From Phlebopus portentosus (taxonomy: Eukaryota > Basidiomycota > Agaricomycetes > Boletales > Boletinellaceae), in contig JAYXKI010000007.1 of NCBI GenBank assembly GCA_037892935.1, positions 1,922,001 through 1,986,000 on the forward strand: 64,000 nt of DNA. Direction: 5' to 3'. Shown in pieces: positions 33,966 through 44,816 of this stretch (positions are counted from its first letter, which is position 1; every line of letters begins with the position of its first letter). The notes under the pieces are model-generated. The model ran no database searches. It saw only the letters and a list, made by a program, of their open reading frames with translations, and was not told where the DNA came from. A program made the translations under genes and the position numbers.

Positions 33966-34461
33966 CATCATGAGACTCGTGCTGTGACACGAGGGGATAT
34001 ACAGGTACAGGCTCAGAGGGCCAAGGCAATTCCCCCGTCCCTGCTGAATGGGCATTAATGTCGAAATGACGACACAAGAGTTGAGTGTTACGGACTGCTT
34101 TCTGTAGACGGACGATGGTCCCGACGCTCACGTGAAGCAATAGCCGGTACATCTACAGCTGCCATCGTTGGCATCAGCTTCTGCTTGCCATATGGGTTCC
34201 TCTGAAGTACTCCGGTCGGGACGTTGTCTGCGAAAGTGGTTCTTCAAACGACCGCGGAGTTCGGCGGCGCCAATCACAGAAGGGGATGAATATCTGGAGC
34301 TCTCGTAAAATACTCCTGACTCGAAGTCGAGATGGATGAGAAGTAAACGGGCGCTTATTTTGACATCTTCCAGGCAAGGACTGCACACCTAGCCAGTTTT
34401 AACTATCCGTGTTTCGCTCAAGGTAAGTGATCCCTCTACATCTGGGGTTGCTGCTCAAGTG

Positions 34462-35460
34462 ATATCTCCGACTCTTTACATCGCAGGAGACTCGACAGCT
34501 GCGAAGGACGATGGCTCACCCGAGCTCTTAGGCTGGGGAGAGAAAATCGGGCAATATATCAGCATTCCAGTCGTGAACGACGCTATTTCTGGAGCAAGGA
34601 CGCGCACGTACACGGAACAAGGCTATTGTGCGTATCTTTCCTTTTTCTGCGAAGCGGTTCGCCCAGAATTTGTCCAGTCGTGGAAATTGTCAATGCTGTC
34701 TAAGTTCAAGATATTGTCATCATCGAATTTGGCCACAATGATAATCGATCCCCGGCTGATAATCCTACGACTGGTGACTGTCCTGGGTCGGAACTGACAA
34801 CAACCTGCAACATGTGAGTTCGCGATGAGACGAAGAAGATAAGACTGACAATACTTCCTTCAGAAACGGAACTATCATTTATACATACAACAAGTGGGTC
34901 GTGCTAGTCAGATTCTCCTGCTCAAGGTGCTGATAGAACTAGCGAAGGTATATGCAGGGTGCGATCACGTCACTCAAGGAGAAACGCGCGAAAGTGATTG
35001 TCTCTTCGCAAACCCCTGACAATCCGTTCGCCATTACGACGGATCCCGTCTTCGATCCGTCTTCGTTCAGTACGCGGAGGTCCTTGTACGAACAAACCGT
35101 GTAGGCTATGTCGACCATTTCCATCTTCTGCGACGGCACGGAGACCTAGAGGAGAAATGCGATGATTGCACTTTTCCCGCTTGGTCTGTATGTCCATCCG
35201 AGACCCGAAGGCGACTAATCATTTCGAAACTTGCAAAATTCTCACAGACGAGTGTCAGATATATATACACAGGGGGCAAAAACCTATTTCCGAACCTGAA
35301 ATTTTTGATCCGGAACTGAAATCCAGCCAATCAGAGGCGAGCTTTCCAATTCTGTTTCCTATATAAGCGGCTCAGAAACGTAATTTTGTCCCCTGTGATA
35401 CTACAGCTGCACAGGCAATAATACGCAGAGTGCTGTGCGATAGTCGGAACCGGCTTTTCC
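34462..35460 (+). pseudogene. Rhamnogalacturonan acetylesterase-like gene, broken copy in unit A
   Basis: It matches the gene at 41133-42145 from TLYIAGDSTAAKDDG onward but lacks the signal-peptide region, because the repeat begins inside that exon. The DNA at 35046-35066 carries an 11-bp tandem duplication (CGTCTTCGATC repeated) that breaks the frame. More changes follow, including an in-frame stop after NRV. The MITE-like insert at 35269-35396 splits the C-terminal part. No functional product is expected. Confidence 0.85.
35269..35396. mobile_element. MITE-like insertion, 128 bp
   Basis: The ends are inverted: ACAGGGGGCAAAA at the left and TTTTGTCCCCTGT at the right, with one mismatch. The insert is absent from the matching place in unit B (near 42000). 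The CAGGG termini recall hAT-type non-autonomous elements, but I see no clean 8-bp target duplication. Confidence 0.65.
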
Positions 35461-35776
35461 ATTTCGTTACTAATAAACGAATTGTTCCTAGCGAGGAAAG
35501 CATCTCAGATCCATCTAATGGTTCTAATTCCTGTTGATAGCCGATTGCGTATGAAGTTGAAAACTCTTTTCGCGGTCTTAGACTTCATGGGTTGTCGAAC
35601 TCACTCATCGCGATGCAGGACAGCTGAACGATGGCGTGAGTGACCTGGATTGTGATAGAATAGAACGTGTCGAGTCGTTGGCGTCATAGATGGACGAAAC
35701 ATCAGGTATCTAAATACAGATGTAAAGTTGTTCCGTCCGGCTCATATCTCAATTCTCTCACAAATTTGCTATCTTT

Positions 35777-35965
35777 GTGGACATAACGGATTTTATCGCG
35801 TTTCTGGTTGCGAGCCTTTTGCTCTTGTCAACGGATTCGTGCTCGTCATCATCTTTCGGAGCGAGTCTCTCCACACGAGCGCACTGCTACTGTGACCCGA
35901 AGGAATCCCTAAGTACAGGTTCAAGAGGCCGAGACACTTGTCGAAAATTTCGTGCTGTCGTATAA
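35777..35965 (+). pseudogene. Small secreted Cys-containing peptide, copy A (start codon lost)
   Basis: The frame DFIAFLVASLLLLSTDSCSS is a typical signal peptide followed by Ser- and Cys-rich sequence (HCYCDPKES, RDTCRKF) and TAA at 35963-35965. At 35786-35788 the codon is ACG, where copy B has ATG. No other ATG serves. The sequence upstream is TATA-bearing in both copies (GATGTAAAG here, GATATAAAC in B). The function is unknown. Confidence 0.5.
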
Positions 35966-37081
35966 GCGTCAATGTCGCGATCCGTGCCTTCTAAATGGAA
36001 ATAAGCTTAAGGACGCTAGGAATCCGCGCTCGATAGAAGAACTGTCTCCCGAAATCAGGAAGTTGTATCGGCGTTCATATGCGCATCTATGGTCCTCTCT
36101 GCTGCATCTCAGGCTTTGCTTCCAGCTTATATTTGTTGTTTGCGTTCCAGATACCGGGTCTGCGACGCGACTGTATGTGACCGTCCAACGTGGAGTTCAT
36201 CTGCCTGCCAATTCGAACAGTGCAACTTGACCGTGAATTACTTCCCGCAAGATGGGCGCGTAACCTGTCAGCCTTTGGTCTTGCGAGTATCAGAAGTCAA
36301 CAACGGGACGCATTAGCTTCGATTTCGTGACCGTGGCGGTGGTTTCTCCTTCTCCGCACTGGTCAGTAGGCGCTTTAGAATCTGATGATGAATGTCAATA
36401 TGGATAATGTGAGGCCAATTCACTTTCGCCTACGATGCCTGTCACTTACCATCTACACCACTATTGCAGCTCCGATCGAATGTCTATGTCAATCTCTTCT
36501 CCTACCTTGCACAGTCCGGTATTAGTGATGCTCCGATGAAAGTGGTGAATTTGTGGGCTGGGAGGATTGACTTCTGCGGAGACACGAGAGAGGAAGAAAT
36601 TCCTTTAGCGCTGGAATAATAGGCGCGCATCATATGATTGTTCGCGTTTGTCTCTCTAACTTCCTATTCAGAGTTTTCTGTCAAACTCGTAAACCTTGCA
36701 CCCTGCATCTATGCCACGACGCGTTTCAATTTCAATCTTCTTCACACGCCAGCTGTTAAAAGCATTTCGCAGATAGCCATTATTGCGGTGCGGAATTCTC
36801 GCTTTGAGGGAAGTTTTCCTCCATGGACATTTGCAATGTCTTCTTGGAGGAATATAGTCATTGTCGAGCCGCAAAAGTGAGCCATTTATCAAATGGGTTT
36901 TCGATGGGCGTCTATGAATTTGCAAGCCCATTCATTTCTGCCTTTCGGGGCTGTCACCATTACGGTGAGCATTCTCTCAGAAGATGCGGGAAGTGCCAGA
37001 TGAGCATGTGGTGCAGTTCAAGTTGGATTTGAAAGAACGGGTTATGAGCAATCATAAGTACAAACAAGCCCTCAGAAAAGG

Positions 37082-37088
37082 TATAAAT
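37082..37088 (+). promoter_or_regulatory. TATA box of the 110-residue gene, copy A
   Basis: TATAAAT lies 132 bp before the ATG. Between them is a 5' untranslated intron, GTAACC (37145) to CACAG (37214), so the spliced leader is short. The same arrangement is present in copy B. Confidence 0.6.
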
Positions 37089-37219
37089 GCCTGCTGTTCT
37101 TCAGACATTGCCCTGCACACTTAAACGTTTTCAACCTTCGTCAAGTAACCTTTACCGTCAGTCCCACTCATTGTCTCCTCCCACAATTTGCTTATGAGTT
37201 TTTTATTGGCACAGATACG

Positions 37220-37552
37220 ATGTCAGCAGACAGCACGGCTACCGGTGTTCTCGCGACCGCCAGCAACAAAGAGATCGTTGGCTATTTCGTGGTCGGAAAT
37301 GGCATGGTGCAGCTTAAGATGACGGCCTCCGCCACGGGCACCGACGCTGTACCGTTGTTTGTGGCAAACGCCACTCTTAGTTACCGCAGCGAGAATGATT
37401 TGACGGAGACGCGCAACTTCGACGTTAACCTCGGCACAAAGGACATCACCAGCAAATTCGACAATGGACCGTCAGTCAAAGCTAAAGTGATGAGTGGATT
37501 TATTACGAAGGAAACCAAACTCACAGGGACCGCCGAATGGTCTAAGCTGTAA
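37220..37552 (+). CDS. 110-residue protein of unknown family, copy A
   Basis: A single coding exon encodes 110 residues, starting MSADSTATGVLATASNKE and ending GTAEWSKL. There is no signal peptide, membrane segment or Cys. The alternation of polar and hydrophobic residues (IVGYFVVGNGMVQLKMTASA, PLFVANATLSYRS) suggests an all-beta fold. It differs from copy B at only about five residues (AKVMSG here versus AEVMSG, and KETKLTG versus KQIKLSG). The 5' untranslated intron and TATA box support expression. I do not recognise the family. Small beta proteins in mushrooms are often lectins or defence proteins, but nothing here proves that. Confidence 0.72.
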   Translation: MSADSTATGVLATASNKEIVGYFVVGNGMVQLKMTASATGTDAVPLFVANATLSYRSENDLTETRNFDVNLGTKDITSKFDNGPSVKAKVMSGFITKETKLTGTAEWSKL

Positions 37553-38241
37553 TCCGCCGATCGTTCCCGCCGTCCATCGTAGGTCCGAGTCCTTCCTCTG
37601 CATCCGTCACAGAACTATACTTCAACTTACAATATTCTAGAACGGAAACGGAATGGATAGAAAGGAATAAAGGGAAAGGTTTCGGTGATCAGATGATAGG
37701 AAAATGTTGCTTCTTGCTGATGTAGATGTTTAAACGTCATAATAGAGCTGGCGAAAGAGATACATCTTGAACGAATTATTCAGTAATATCGTGTGAACGC
37801 GCATCCTCCACGGTTCAATTGCTCTTATGATTTTGATATTCTGCGCATTTTAGTTGTCGAAAACGAAGATATTTGTAGGCGGATGAAATTATGAAGCGAA
37901 TTCGAAGCAGACTTCTTTATTGTGTAAGAAAATAACCAGATCGGTGCTCCATTTTCCGCATCGATGACGGGCTTCTGCTTCGAGTCGCCCTGGATGGTCG
38001 TCACGGCATAGAATGAGATCGACATGCGTTATTTTTCATTGCAGTCAGTGCTGATTGCAAATCATTTCTTGCAACAAAGCGTCCGAGAGTGTGGTCCGTT
38101 GGACATCCTTATGGAGCACACACCGGTCTGACTTTGTATCAAAGCGGCCTTTTCAGAATAATAAGGTGTCAAATGGTTCTAATTTGAGTTGCTTGGGTAA
38201 GTTTTCAGGAGACAAATTTCGTCAGTTCATCACACCTATTC

Positions 38242-39730
38242 ACGAGGAGCTGATTGTATCTATCTACCATGCTCACGGTTACTCTTATAACAGCCTTAAT
38301 CATATCTCCATCCCTTCTTGAAGTTAAGATTTTCTGGCTAGCGAGCTCTGAGTCTTGCAACTTTGTTCAGTACTGTACCACTAAGAATGTGCAATTGGAA
38401 GTCGATTACGATTACAATAGGTAGATCATATAACAGAAGTAATCTTGAATCCTGTTGGATTTAGCATCTCCAGGCATAGGAAATTCGCTACCAGTACTGG
38501 CTGGAACTGTGATACCTACTGTTTTCTCTTTTCTCTTGAGAAAAGAACAATAGAGAGTATCTAATGGATTCTAAGGACAAAGCGCATGGTATGTTTGACC
38601 TATTACTAACATCAATATCCCCTGGTCCCAAAACATACAATGAAATCAATTTGAATTTCTCAAAAATAGCATAGGATTTTCTAAGCAGACCTATAACTTT
38701 TAGCACAATAGCTAATGCTATCATCTTCTGGTTACTCTCAGGTCATTCTTTGAACAGCTTTTTGGTGTTCTGCAATCCCTCGATCATAAAAACCCAGCAT
38801 TGCAGGTTCCATACTTACAAGATCTGGTCTGCCACTGCTTTGGCCTTGCTGAACACTTGCATTGGTGAGAACTGCAAAATAATGTAGAGGTCTGTTGAAA
38901 GTGGGGAAGAAGTAGTGCATAAGGATCTTCTCAATGCTATTTTGTTTGTTCTTAAAATAGGCCATTTATAGGGACATTTGAACCACATAAGGGAAGCTTG
39001 CTACTTGGATTGATCATTTTAGAGTGTAACAAATCTAGTATATCCTTTCTCTTATTCCTAAAAGGTGCATAAAATGGGATCAGACATTAATTGCAAGTAT
39101 GCGACTGTACACTCGATCAAAACATGATTCTCAAGTTCTACCATGCCTGCTTACTTTTGTCACAAAAGAAGATCTCTGGAGCAACAGCACCTTTTCTGTT
39201 CGTAACGCAAATCATTCTCCGCTACACAATGCACAATGCATCCTGGGAAGTATTACAAATTACATGGATGGATGGATACTTCTAGAAATCATATATGCAA
39301 GAATCCAATGCGGCAATTAATTCTTTTTGCACTCTGGTAGTAATTGGGCCGCCTTATTGATGAAAATAGGCCATCCGAAGAGGCCTTTGCACACGTATTA
39401 CCATCCAGAATGGAGATGTACAGAAAAGTGGGCCAATGCACGGGAAGTGAGTGTAGGCGAAAGAGGGCGCAGATGATAGTCTGGGCAGCATGGTTTGAGT
39501 AAGAGAAACAGGGCATGACTGATGAAGCTCACTTCGTGGCCAAGGATTTCAGACCTTCAGAGAACAACACTCGACAAGTCCAAGAAAGCTATCATCCTCT
39601 CTTACTCGGAGTCCACATCCATCTAGAGCACCCAAACCATTTTAACGAGAGATGTTAGGGAAAAAGTGGTGATAATACCTACCGGAATGTCATGGTCTGA
39701 AGTACTTTCTTCCTGTAGAGATGAATAGAG
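38242..39730. other. Unique DNA between the duplicated units, no supported gene
   Basis: This AT-rich stretch has only short frames. It is not part of the duplication. Confidence 0.35.
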
Positions 39731-40009
39731 TCATAAATGCACCAGGATACCAGAAAAATCAGGTACCAGATGTTTCTGCACCACATCAAACCACCGACGC
39801 CTTTCAGCAATGGCAAACTCTAAATGCTGCCGTCGCTCCTCGAGCATACCAACAACAACGTTCCGGGCCCTTTGCAAAGCCAAACAGAACTGGCCTAACT
39901 CCGGACAAGGTCCTGGATATTTGTCGGCAAGCTCAAACAGGTGTGCGTTAAGCACATCGAGCATCTGCAGGAGGACTTGGAAGTCGATATAAAGGCGCGA
40001 GAGGGACAT
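39731..40009 (-). CDS. Small helical protein, unknown
   Basis: A 92-residue frame starts at ATG 40009 (MSLSRLYIDFQVLLQMLDVL). The sequence is amphipathic and helix-like throughout (ELGQFCLALQRARNVVVGML, RRQHLEFAIAERRRWFDVV). TATAAAG lies 48 bp upstream on the same strand. I know no family for it. It may be an entire small gene or the first exon of a longer one. Confidence 0.42.
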   Translation of the reverse strand: MSLSRLYIDFQVLLQMLDVLNAHLFELADKYPGPCPELGQFCLALQRARNVVVGMLEERRQHLEFAIAERRRWFDVVQKHLVPDFSGILVHL

Positions 40010-40056
40010 GATTTTGGATGTGGTTTGTGGTTGAAAAAAAGTGTGGGATTGTTGGT

Positions 40057-40063
40057 CTTTATA
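40057..40063 (-). promoter_or_regulatory. TATA box upstream of the 92-residue frame
   Basis: The minus strand reads TATAAAG here, 48 bp before the ATG at 40009. Confidence 0.4.
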
Positions 40064-41132
40064 TTAACAAGCGCATCACCGAGTGACGACTATTTGTGGA
40101 AAACCTGTCCCATTTAGATCATCGTAAAAATAACTTCATCAAGCCGCCAAGAAGCAGAGGGCAAGTTGAAAATAGCTGAGGTATCACTATGACTTGCTAG
40201 CCGATAGTCGCCTTGAGCAAGAGGTACAGTAGAGACTCGGATCAAGTCACCAATAGCATTTTGGATGTGGGAACACGTCAAAGGTATTTGAACGTGGACA
40301 GCATCGAGAATCAATCCCTTATATGGTCGTGGGTAAAACTTGGTAATCAGGGCATTACAAAGTATTTACATATTCTGTAATCCCAGCGTCTTTTTCGCAA
40401 CGAACATCTCGACAAACAAGTCTGAGTTCTCGCCTTAAAAATCGACAAGCTCATGTCACAACGGCAGATATACCGAAGGAAGGCCGCGTATGAATAAAGG
40501 GATGAATATCTCGTAGAGAATGACCGAGTACTGGTGGAAAGACGGGGTGCTCGAAGTCCGAGTGTCAGATCAGAAGACTAGTACTGCGGGTACGTCTAGG
40601 GACGGCCATATAGCGTATTTAACTTCTCAGAGATATGAGAGGATATGAGCCGGAGGGAGGATGAGCGAGGTGAGGCGAGGTATAGCGATGGAAAGGTCTG
40701 CGTCTCATTATACAGTATATATGGGATCGGGCATAATTTAGCCCTGTTCGAATGACCCTTACCAGCCCTAGCCACGAATGATGATGCCATCCACATCTCA
40801 AACATTTATATTGCTACGGACTTACTTCTGGTGGTCACGTCAATCACTCTTGTCGCATGCTCGGCCCGGCGCACATTCACGGGACCAGATCGTAGAAATA
40901 TTTTTGGTGCAGACTTGCGTTTCTCACGGCTACGGTTCGTCCTTCCTGAATTCTTTTCCTCCATATTTCTGACGATAACTGCCAGCAGCGTCGATTCCAG
41001 GGCTCCATATTGATCACGAGCAACAATTCATGCCCACGCGGGACGCGGTAAAATACGTGTGATGTATGTCTCTTGGGCATATAAAACGGCTCGGGCCCGA
41101 TCACCACGTACCTGCATAAAACAAATTTCACA
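40064..41132. other. Intergenic, nothing recognised
   Basis: No supported frame or repeat. The last part is the promoter region of the acetylesterase-like gene. Confidence 0.4.
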
Positions 41133-42145
41133 ATGTGTGTGGAATCCCGGGTGCTCTGCATCGGCGTAATACTTACGCTCTGTACACCATCGCTCTTCGC
41201 TTTGAACTCGAGATCTCCGACGCTTTACATCGCAGGAGACTCGACAGCTGCGAAGGACGATGGCTCACCCGAGCTCTTAGGCTGGGGAGAGAAAATCGGG
41301 CAATATATCAGCATTCCAGTCGTGAATGACGCTGTTTCTGGAGCAACGACGCGCACGTACACGGAACAAGGCTATTGTGCGTATCTTTTCTTCTTTCAGC
41401 GAAGCGGTTCGCTCAGAATTTGTCCAGTCGTGGAAATTGTCAATGCCGTCCACGCTCAAGATATTGTCATCATCGAATTTGGCCACAATGATAATCGATC
41501 CCTGGCTGATAATCCTACGACTGGTGACTGTCCTGGGTCGGAACTGACAACAACCTGCAACATGTGAGTTCGCGGTGAGACGAAGAAGATAAGACTGACA
41601 ATACTTCCTTCAGAAATGGAACTATCGTTTATACGTACAACAAGTGGGTCGTGCTAATCAGATTCTCCTACTCAAGGTGCTGATAGAACTAGCGAAGGTA
41701 TATGCAGGATGCGATCGCGTCACTCAAGGAGAAACGCGCGAAAGTGATTGTCTCTTCGCAAACCCCTGACAATCCGTTCGCCATTACGACGGATCCCGTC
41801 TTCGTTCAGTATGCAGAGGACCTTGCGCGATCCAATCATCTGAGCTACGTCGACCATTTCCATCTCCTTTTGCGAGAGTACGAAAACCTAGGGGAGAATG
41901 CGACGAATGCGCTTTTCCCACTTGGACAGTATGTCCATACGAGTCCCGAAGGCGAGTGTTCGGTTCAAAATTTTAAACGTCCGATCATCGAATATTTTAC
42001 AGGTGCGGATATAGCTGCGCAGGCCATCATACGCGGTGTGCTGTGCGATGTCAGGAACCCGCTTTCTCCATTCGTTACCAATGCATCCGTTGTTCCAAGT
42101 AAGGAAAGCAACTCAAGTCCGTTCGGTGGTTCTAATTCTTGCTGA
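41133..42145 (+). CDS. Secreted rhamnogalacturonan acetylesterase-like SGNH hydrolase (CE12 type)
   Basis: Exons 41133-41563, 41614-41643 and 41698-42145 give 302 residues. Introns begin GTGAGT and GTGGGT. A signal peptide (MCVESRVLCIGVILTLC) precedes the SGNH blocks: TLYIAGDST with nucleophile Ser37, NDAVSGATTRTYTEQG, and VIIEFGHND. A third region reads IVSSQTPDNPF. The C-terminal catalytic region reads FPLGQYVHTSPEG. The usual family form is D-x-x-H, so Gln stands at the expected Asp. The enzyme type removes acetyl groups from pectic rhamnogalacturonan outside the cell. A 36-bp in-frame segment after EQGYC could be a very short intron or coding. This is the only copy with a complete 5' end. 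Copy A at 34462 is broken. Confidence 0.8.
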
Positions 42146-42395
42146 CAGTCAATTGCGTATGAAGTCGGGGACTTTTTTCCGGTCTTTAGACCTTGCGAGA
42201 TGTTGTATTCGCTCATCGCGACGCAGGACAGCTGAACGATGGCGTGAGCGATCTGAATTGTACTAGGATAGATCGTGTCGAGTCGTTGGCGTCATACATG
42301 GACAAAAGCATCAGGTTTCTGAATGCAGATATAAACGTGGTTCCGTCCGACTGATATCTCAATTCTCTCACAAATTTGCTATCTTTGTGGACATA

Positions 42396-42579
42396 ATGGA
42401 TTTTATCGCGTTTCTGGTCGTGAGCCTTTTGCTCTTGTCGACGGATTCGTGCTCGTCATCATCTTTCGGAGCGAGTCTTCACACATGAGCGCACTGCTAC
42501 TGTGACCCGAAGGAATCCGTAAGCACAGGTTCAAGAGGCCGAGACACTTGTCGAAAATTTCGTGCTGTCGTATAAGCGT
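42396..42579 (+). pseudogene. Small secreted Cys-containing peptide, copy B (premature TGA)
   Basis: ATG is present at 42396 and the signal peptide is intact (MDFIAFLVVSLLLLSTDSC), but TGA at 42486-42488 ends the frame after 30 codons. Copy A has CGA at that position. Downstream the Cys-containing part is conserved in DNA. The two copies are thus broken in different ways. Confidence 0.55.
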
Positions 42580-43686
42580 CAATGTCGCGATCCGTGCCTT
42601 CTAAATGGAAATAAGCTTAAGGACGCTAGGAATCCGCGCTCGATAGAAGAACTGTCTCCCGAAATCAGGAAGTTGTATCGGCGTTCATATGCGCATCTAT
42701 GGTCCTCTCTGCTGCATCTCAGGCTTTGCTTCCAGCTTATATTTGTTGTTTGCGTTCCAGATACCGGGTCTGCGACGCGACTGTATGTGACCGTCCAACC
42801 TGGAGTTCATCTGCCTGCCAATTCGAACAGTGCAACTTGACCATGAATTGCTTCCCGCAAGATGGGCGCGTAAACTGTCAGCCTTTGGTCTTGAGAGTAT
42901 CAGAAGTCAACAACGGGACGCATTAGCTTCGATTTCGTGACCGTGGCGATGGTTGCTCCACACTGGTCAGTAGGCGCTTTAGAATCTGATGATGAATGTC
43001 AATATGGAGAATGTGAGGCCAATTCACTTTCGCCTGCGATGCCTGTCACTTACCATCTACACCACTATTGCAGCTCCAATCGAATGTTCGTGTCAATTCT
43101 CTTCTCCTACCTTGCACAGTCCGGTATTAGTGATGCTCCGATGAAAGTGGTGAATTTGTGGGCTGGGAGGATTGACTTCTGCGGAGACACGAGAGAGGAA
43201 GAAATTCCTTTAGCGCTGGAATAATAGGCGCGCATCATATGATTGTTCGCGTTTGTCTCTCTAACTTCCTATTCAGAGTTTTCTGTCAAACTCGTAAACC
43301 TTGCACCCTGCATCTATGCCACGACGCGTTTCAATTTCAATCTTCTTCACACGCCAGCTGTTAAAAGCATTTCGCAGATAGCCATTATTGCGGTGCGGAA
43401 TTCTCGCTTTGAGGGAAGTTTTCCTCCATGGACATTTGCAATGTCTTCTTGGAGGAATATAGTCATTGTCGAGCCGCAAAAGTGAGCCAGTTTTCATATG
43501 GGTTTTCGATGGGCGTCTATGAATTTGCAAGCCCATTCATTTCTGCCTTTCGGGGCTGTCACCATTACGGTGAGCATTCTCTCAGAAGATGCGGGAAGTG
43601 CCAGATGAGCATGTGGTGCAGTTCAAGTTGGATTTGAAAGAACGGGTTATGAGCAATCATAAGTACAAACAAGCCCTCAGAAAAGG

Positions 43687-43693
43687 TATAAAT
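43687..43693 (+). promoter_or_regulatory. TATA box of the 110-residue gene, copy B
   Basis: TATAAAT sits in the same position relative to the 5' untranslated intron and ATG as in copy A. Confidence 0.6.
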
Positions 43694-43823
43694 ACCTGCT
43701 GTTCTTTAGACATTTCCCTGCACAGTTAAACGTTTTCAACCTTCGTCAAGTAACCTTTACTGTCAGTCCACTCATTGCCTCGTCCCACAATTTGCTTATG
43801 CGTTTTTTATTGGCACAGATACG

Positions 43824-44156
43824 ATGTCAGCAGACAGCACGGCTACCGGCGTTCTCGCGACCGCCAGCAACAAAGAGATCGTTGGCTATTTCGTGGTCGG
43901 AAATGGCATGGTACAGCTCAAGATGACGGCCTCCGCCACGGGTACCGACGCTGTACCGTTGTTTGTAGCAAATGCCACTCTTAGTTACCGCAGCGAGAAT
44001 GATTTGACGGAGACACGCAACTTCGACGTTAACCTCGGCACAAAGGACATCACCAGCAAATTCGACAATGGACCGTCAGTCAAAGCTGAAGTGATGAGTG
44101 GCTTTATCACGAAGCAAATCAAACTCTCGGGGACCGCCGAATGGTCTAAGCTGTAA
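43824..44156 (+). CDS. 110-residue protein of unknown family, copy B
   Basis: This is the near-identical partner of 37220-37552, with the same length, start and end, TATA box and 5' untranslated intron. The few changes are AEVMSG and KQIKLSG in the last quarter. Synonymous changes are scattered through the gene, so purifying selection on the protein is plausible. It contains FDNGP and NLGTKDITSKF, segments also kept in the degenerate copy at 32769. No signal peptide or known motif is seen. Confidence 0.72.
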   Translation: MSADSTATGVLATASNKEIVGYFVVGNGMVQLKMTASATGTDAVPLFVANATLSYRSENDLTETRNFDVNLGTKDITSKFDNGPSVKAEVMSGFITKQIKLSGTAEWSKL

Positions 44157-44816
44157 TCCGCCGATCGTTCCCGCCGTCCATCGTAGGTCCGAGTCCTTCC
44201 TCTGCATCCGTCACAGAACTATACTTCAACTTACAATATTCTAGAACGGAAACGGAATGGATAGAAAGGAATAAAGGGAAAGGTTTCGGTGATCAGATGA
44301 TAGGAAAATGTTGCTTCTTGCTGATGTAGATGTTTAATCGTCAATAGAGTCGGCGAAAGAGATATATCTTGAACGAATTATTCAGTAATATCGTCTGAAC
44401 GCGCATCCTCCACGGTTCAATTGGTCTTATTTTGCACATTTTAATTGTCGAAAACGAAGATATTTGTAGGCGGATGAAATTATGAAACGAATTCGAAGCA
44501 AACTTCTTTATTGTATAAGAAAATAACCAGATCGGTGCTCCATTTTCCGCATCGATGACGGGGCCTCTGCTTCAAGTCGCCCTAGATGGTCGTCACGGCA
44601 TAGAATGAGATCGACATGCGTTATTTTTCATTGCCGTCCGTACTGATTGCAAATCAGACCGTCCGAGAGTGTGATCCGTTGGACATCCTTATGGAGCACA
44701 CACTGGTCTGAGTTTGTATCAAAGCGGCCTTTTCGGAATAATAAGGTGTCAAATGGTTCTAATTTGAGTTGCTTGGGTAACTTTTCGGGAGACAAATTTG
44801 GTCAGTTCATCACACT

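Larger units (their letters stand above)
33091..34461. other. Repeat-rich region without an intact gene
   Basis: It contains decayed repeat units 2 and 3 and a GTT/GGT microsatellite at about 33411-33438. The rest shows no supported gene. Confidence 0.35.
34462..38241. repeat. Segmental duplication, unit A
   Basis: This is a direct repeat of 41211-44816. It starts at ATCTCCGAC and ends at GTCAGTTCATCACAC. The offset between the units slides from about 6749 to about 6604 bp because of indels, including the MITE-like insert. The stretch 35941-37060 is almost identical to 42551-43665, while the acetylesterase part at the 5' end is clearly more diverged. Confidence 0.92.
41211..44816. repeat. 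Segmental duplication, unit B
   Basis: This is a direct repeat of 34462-38241. It contains the intact acetylesterase-like gene (from its GDST block onward), the broken secreted peptide and copy B of the 110-residue gene. The 1.1-kb middle block is close to identical between the units although it has no clear frame. Confidence 0.92.
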
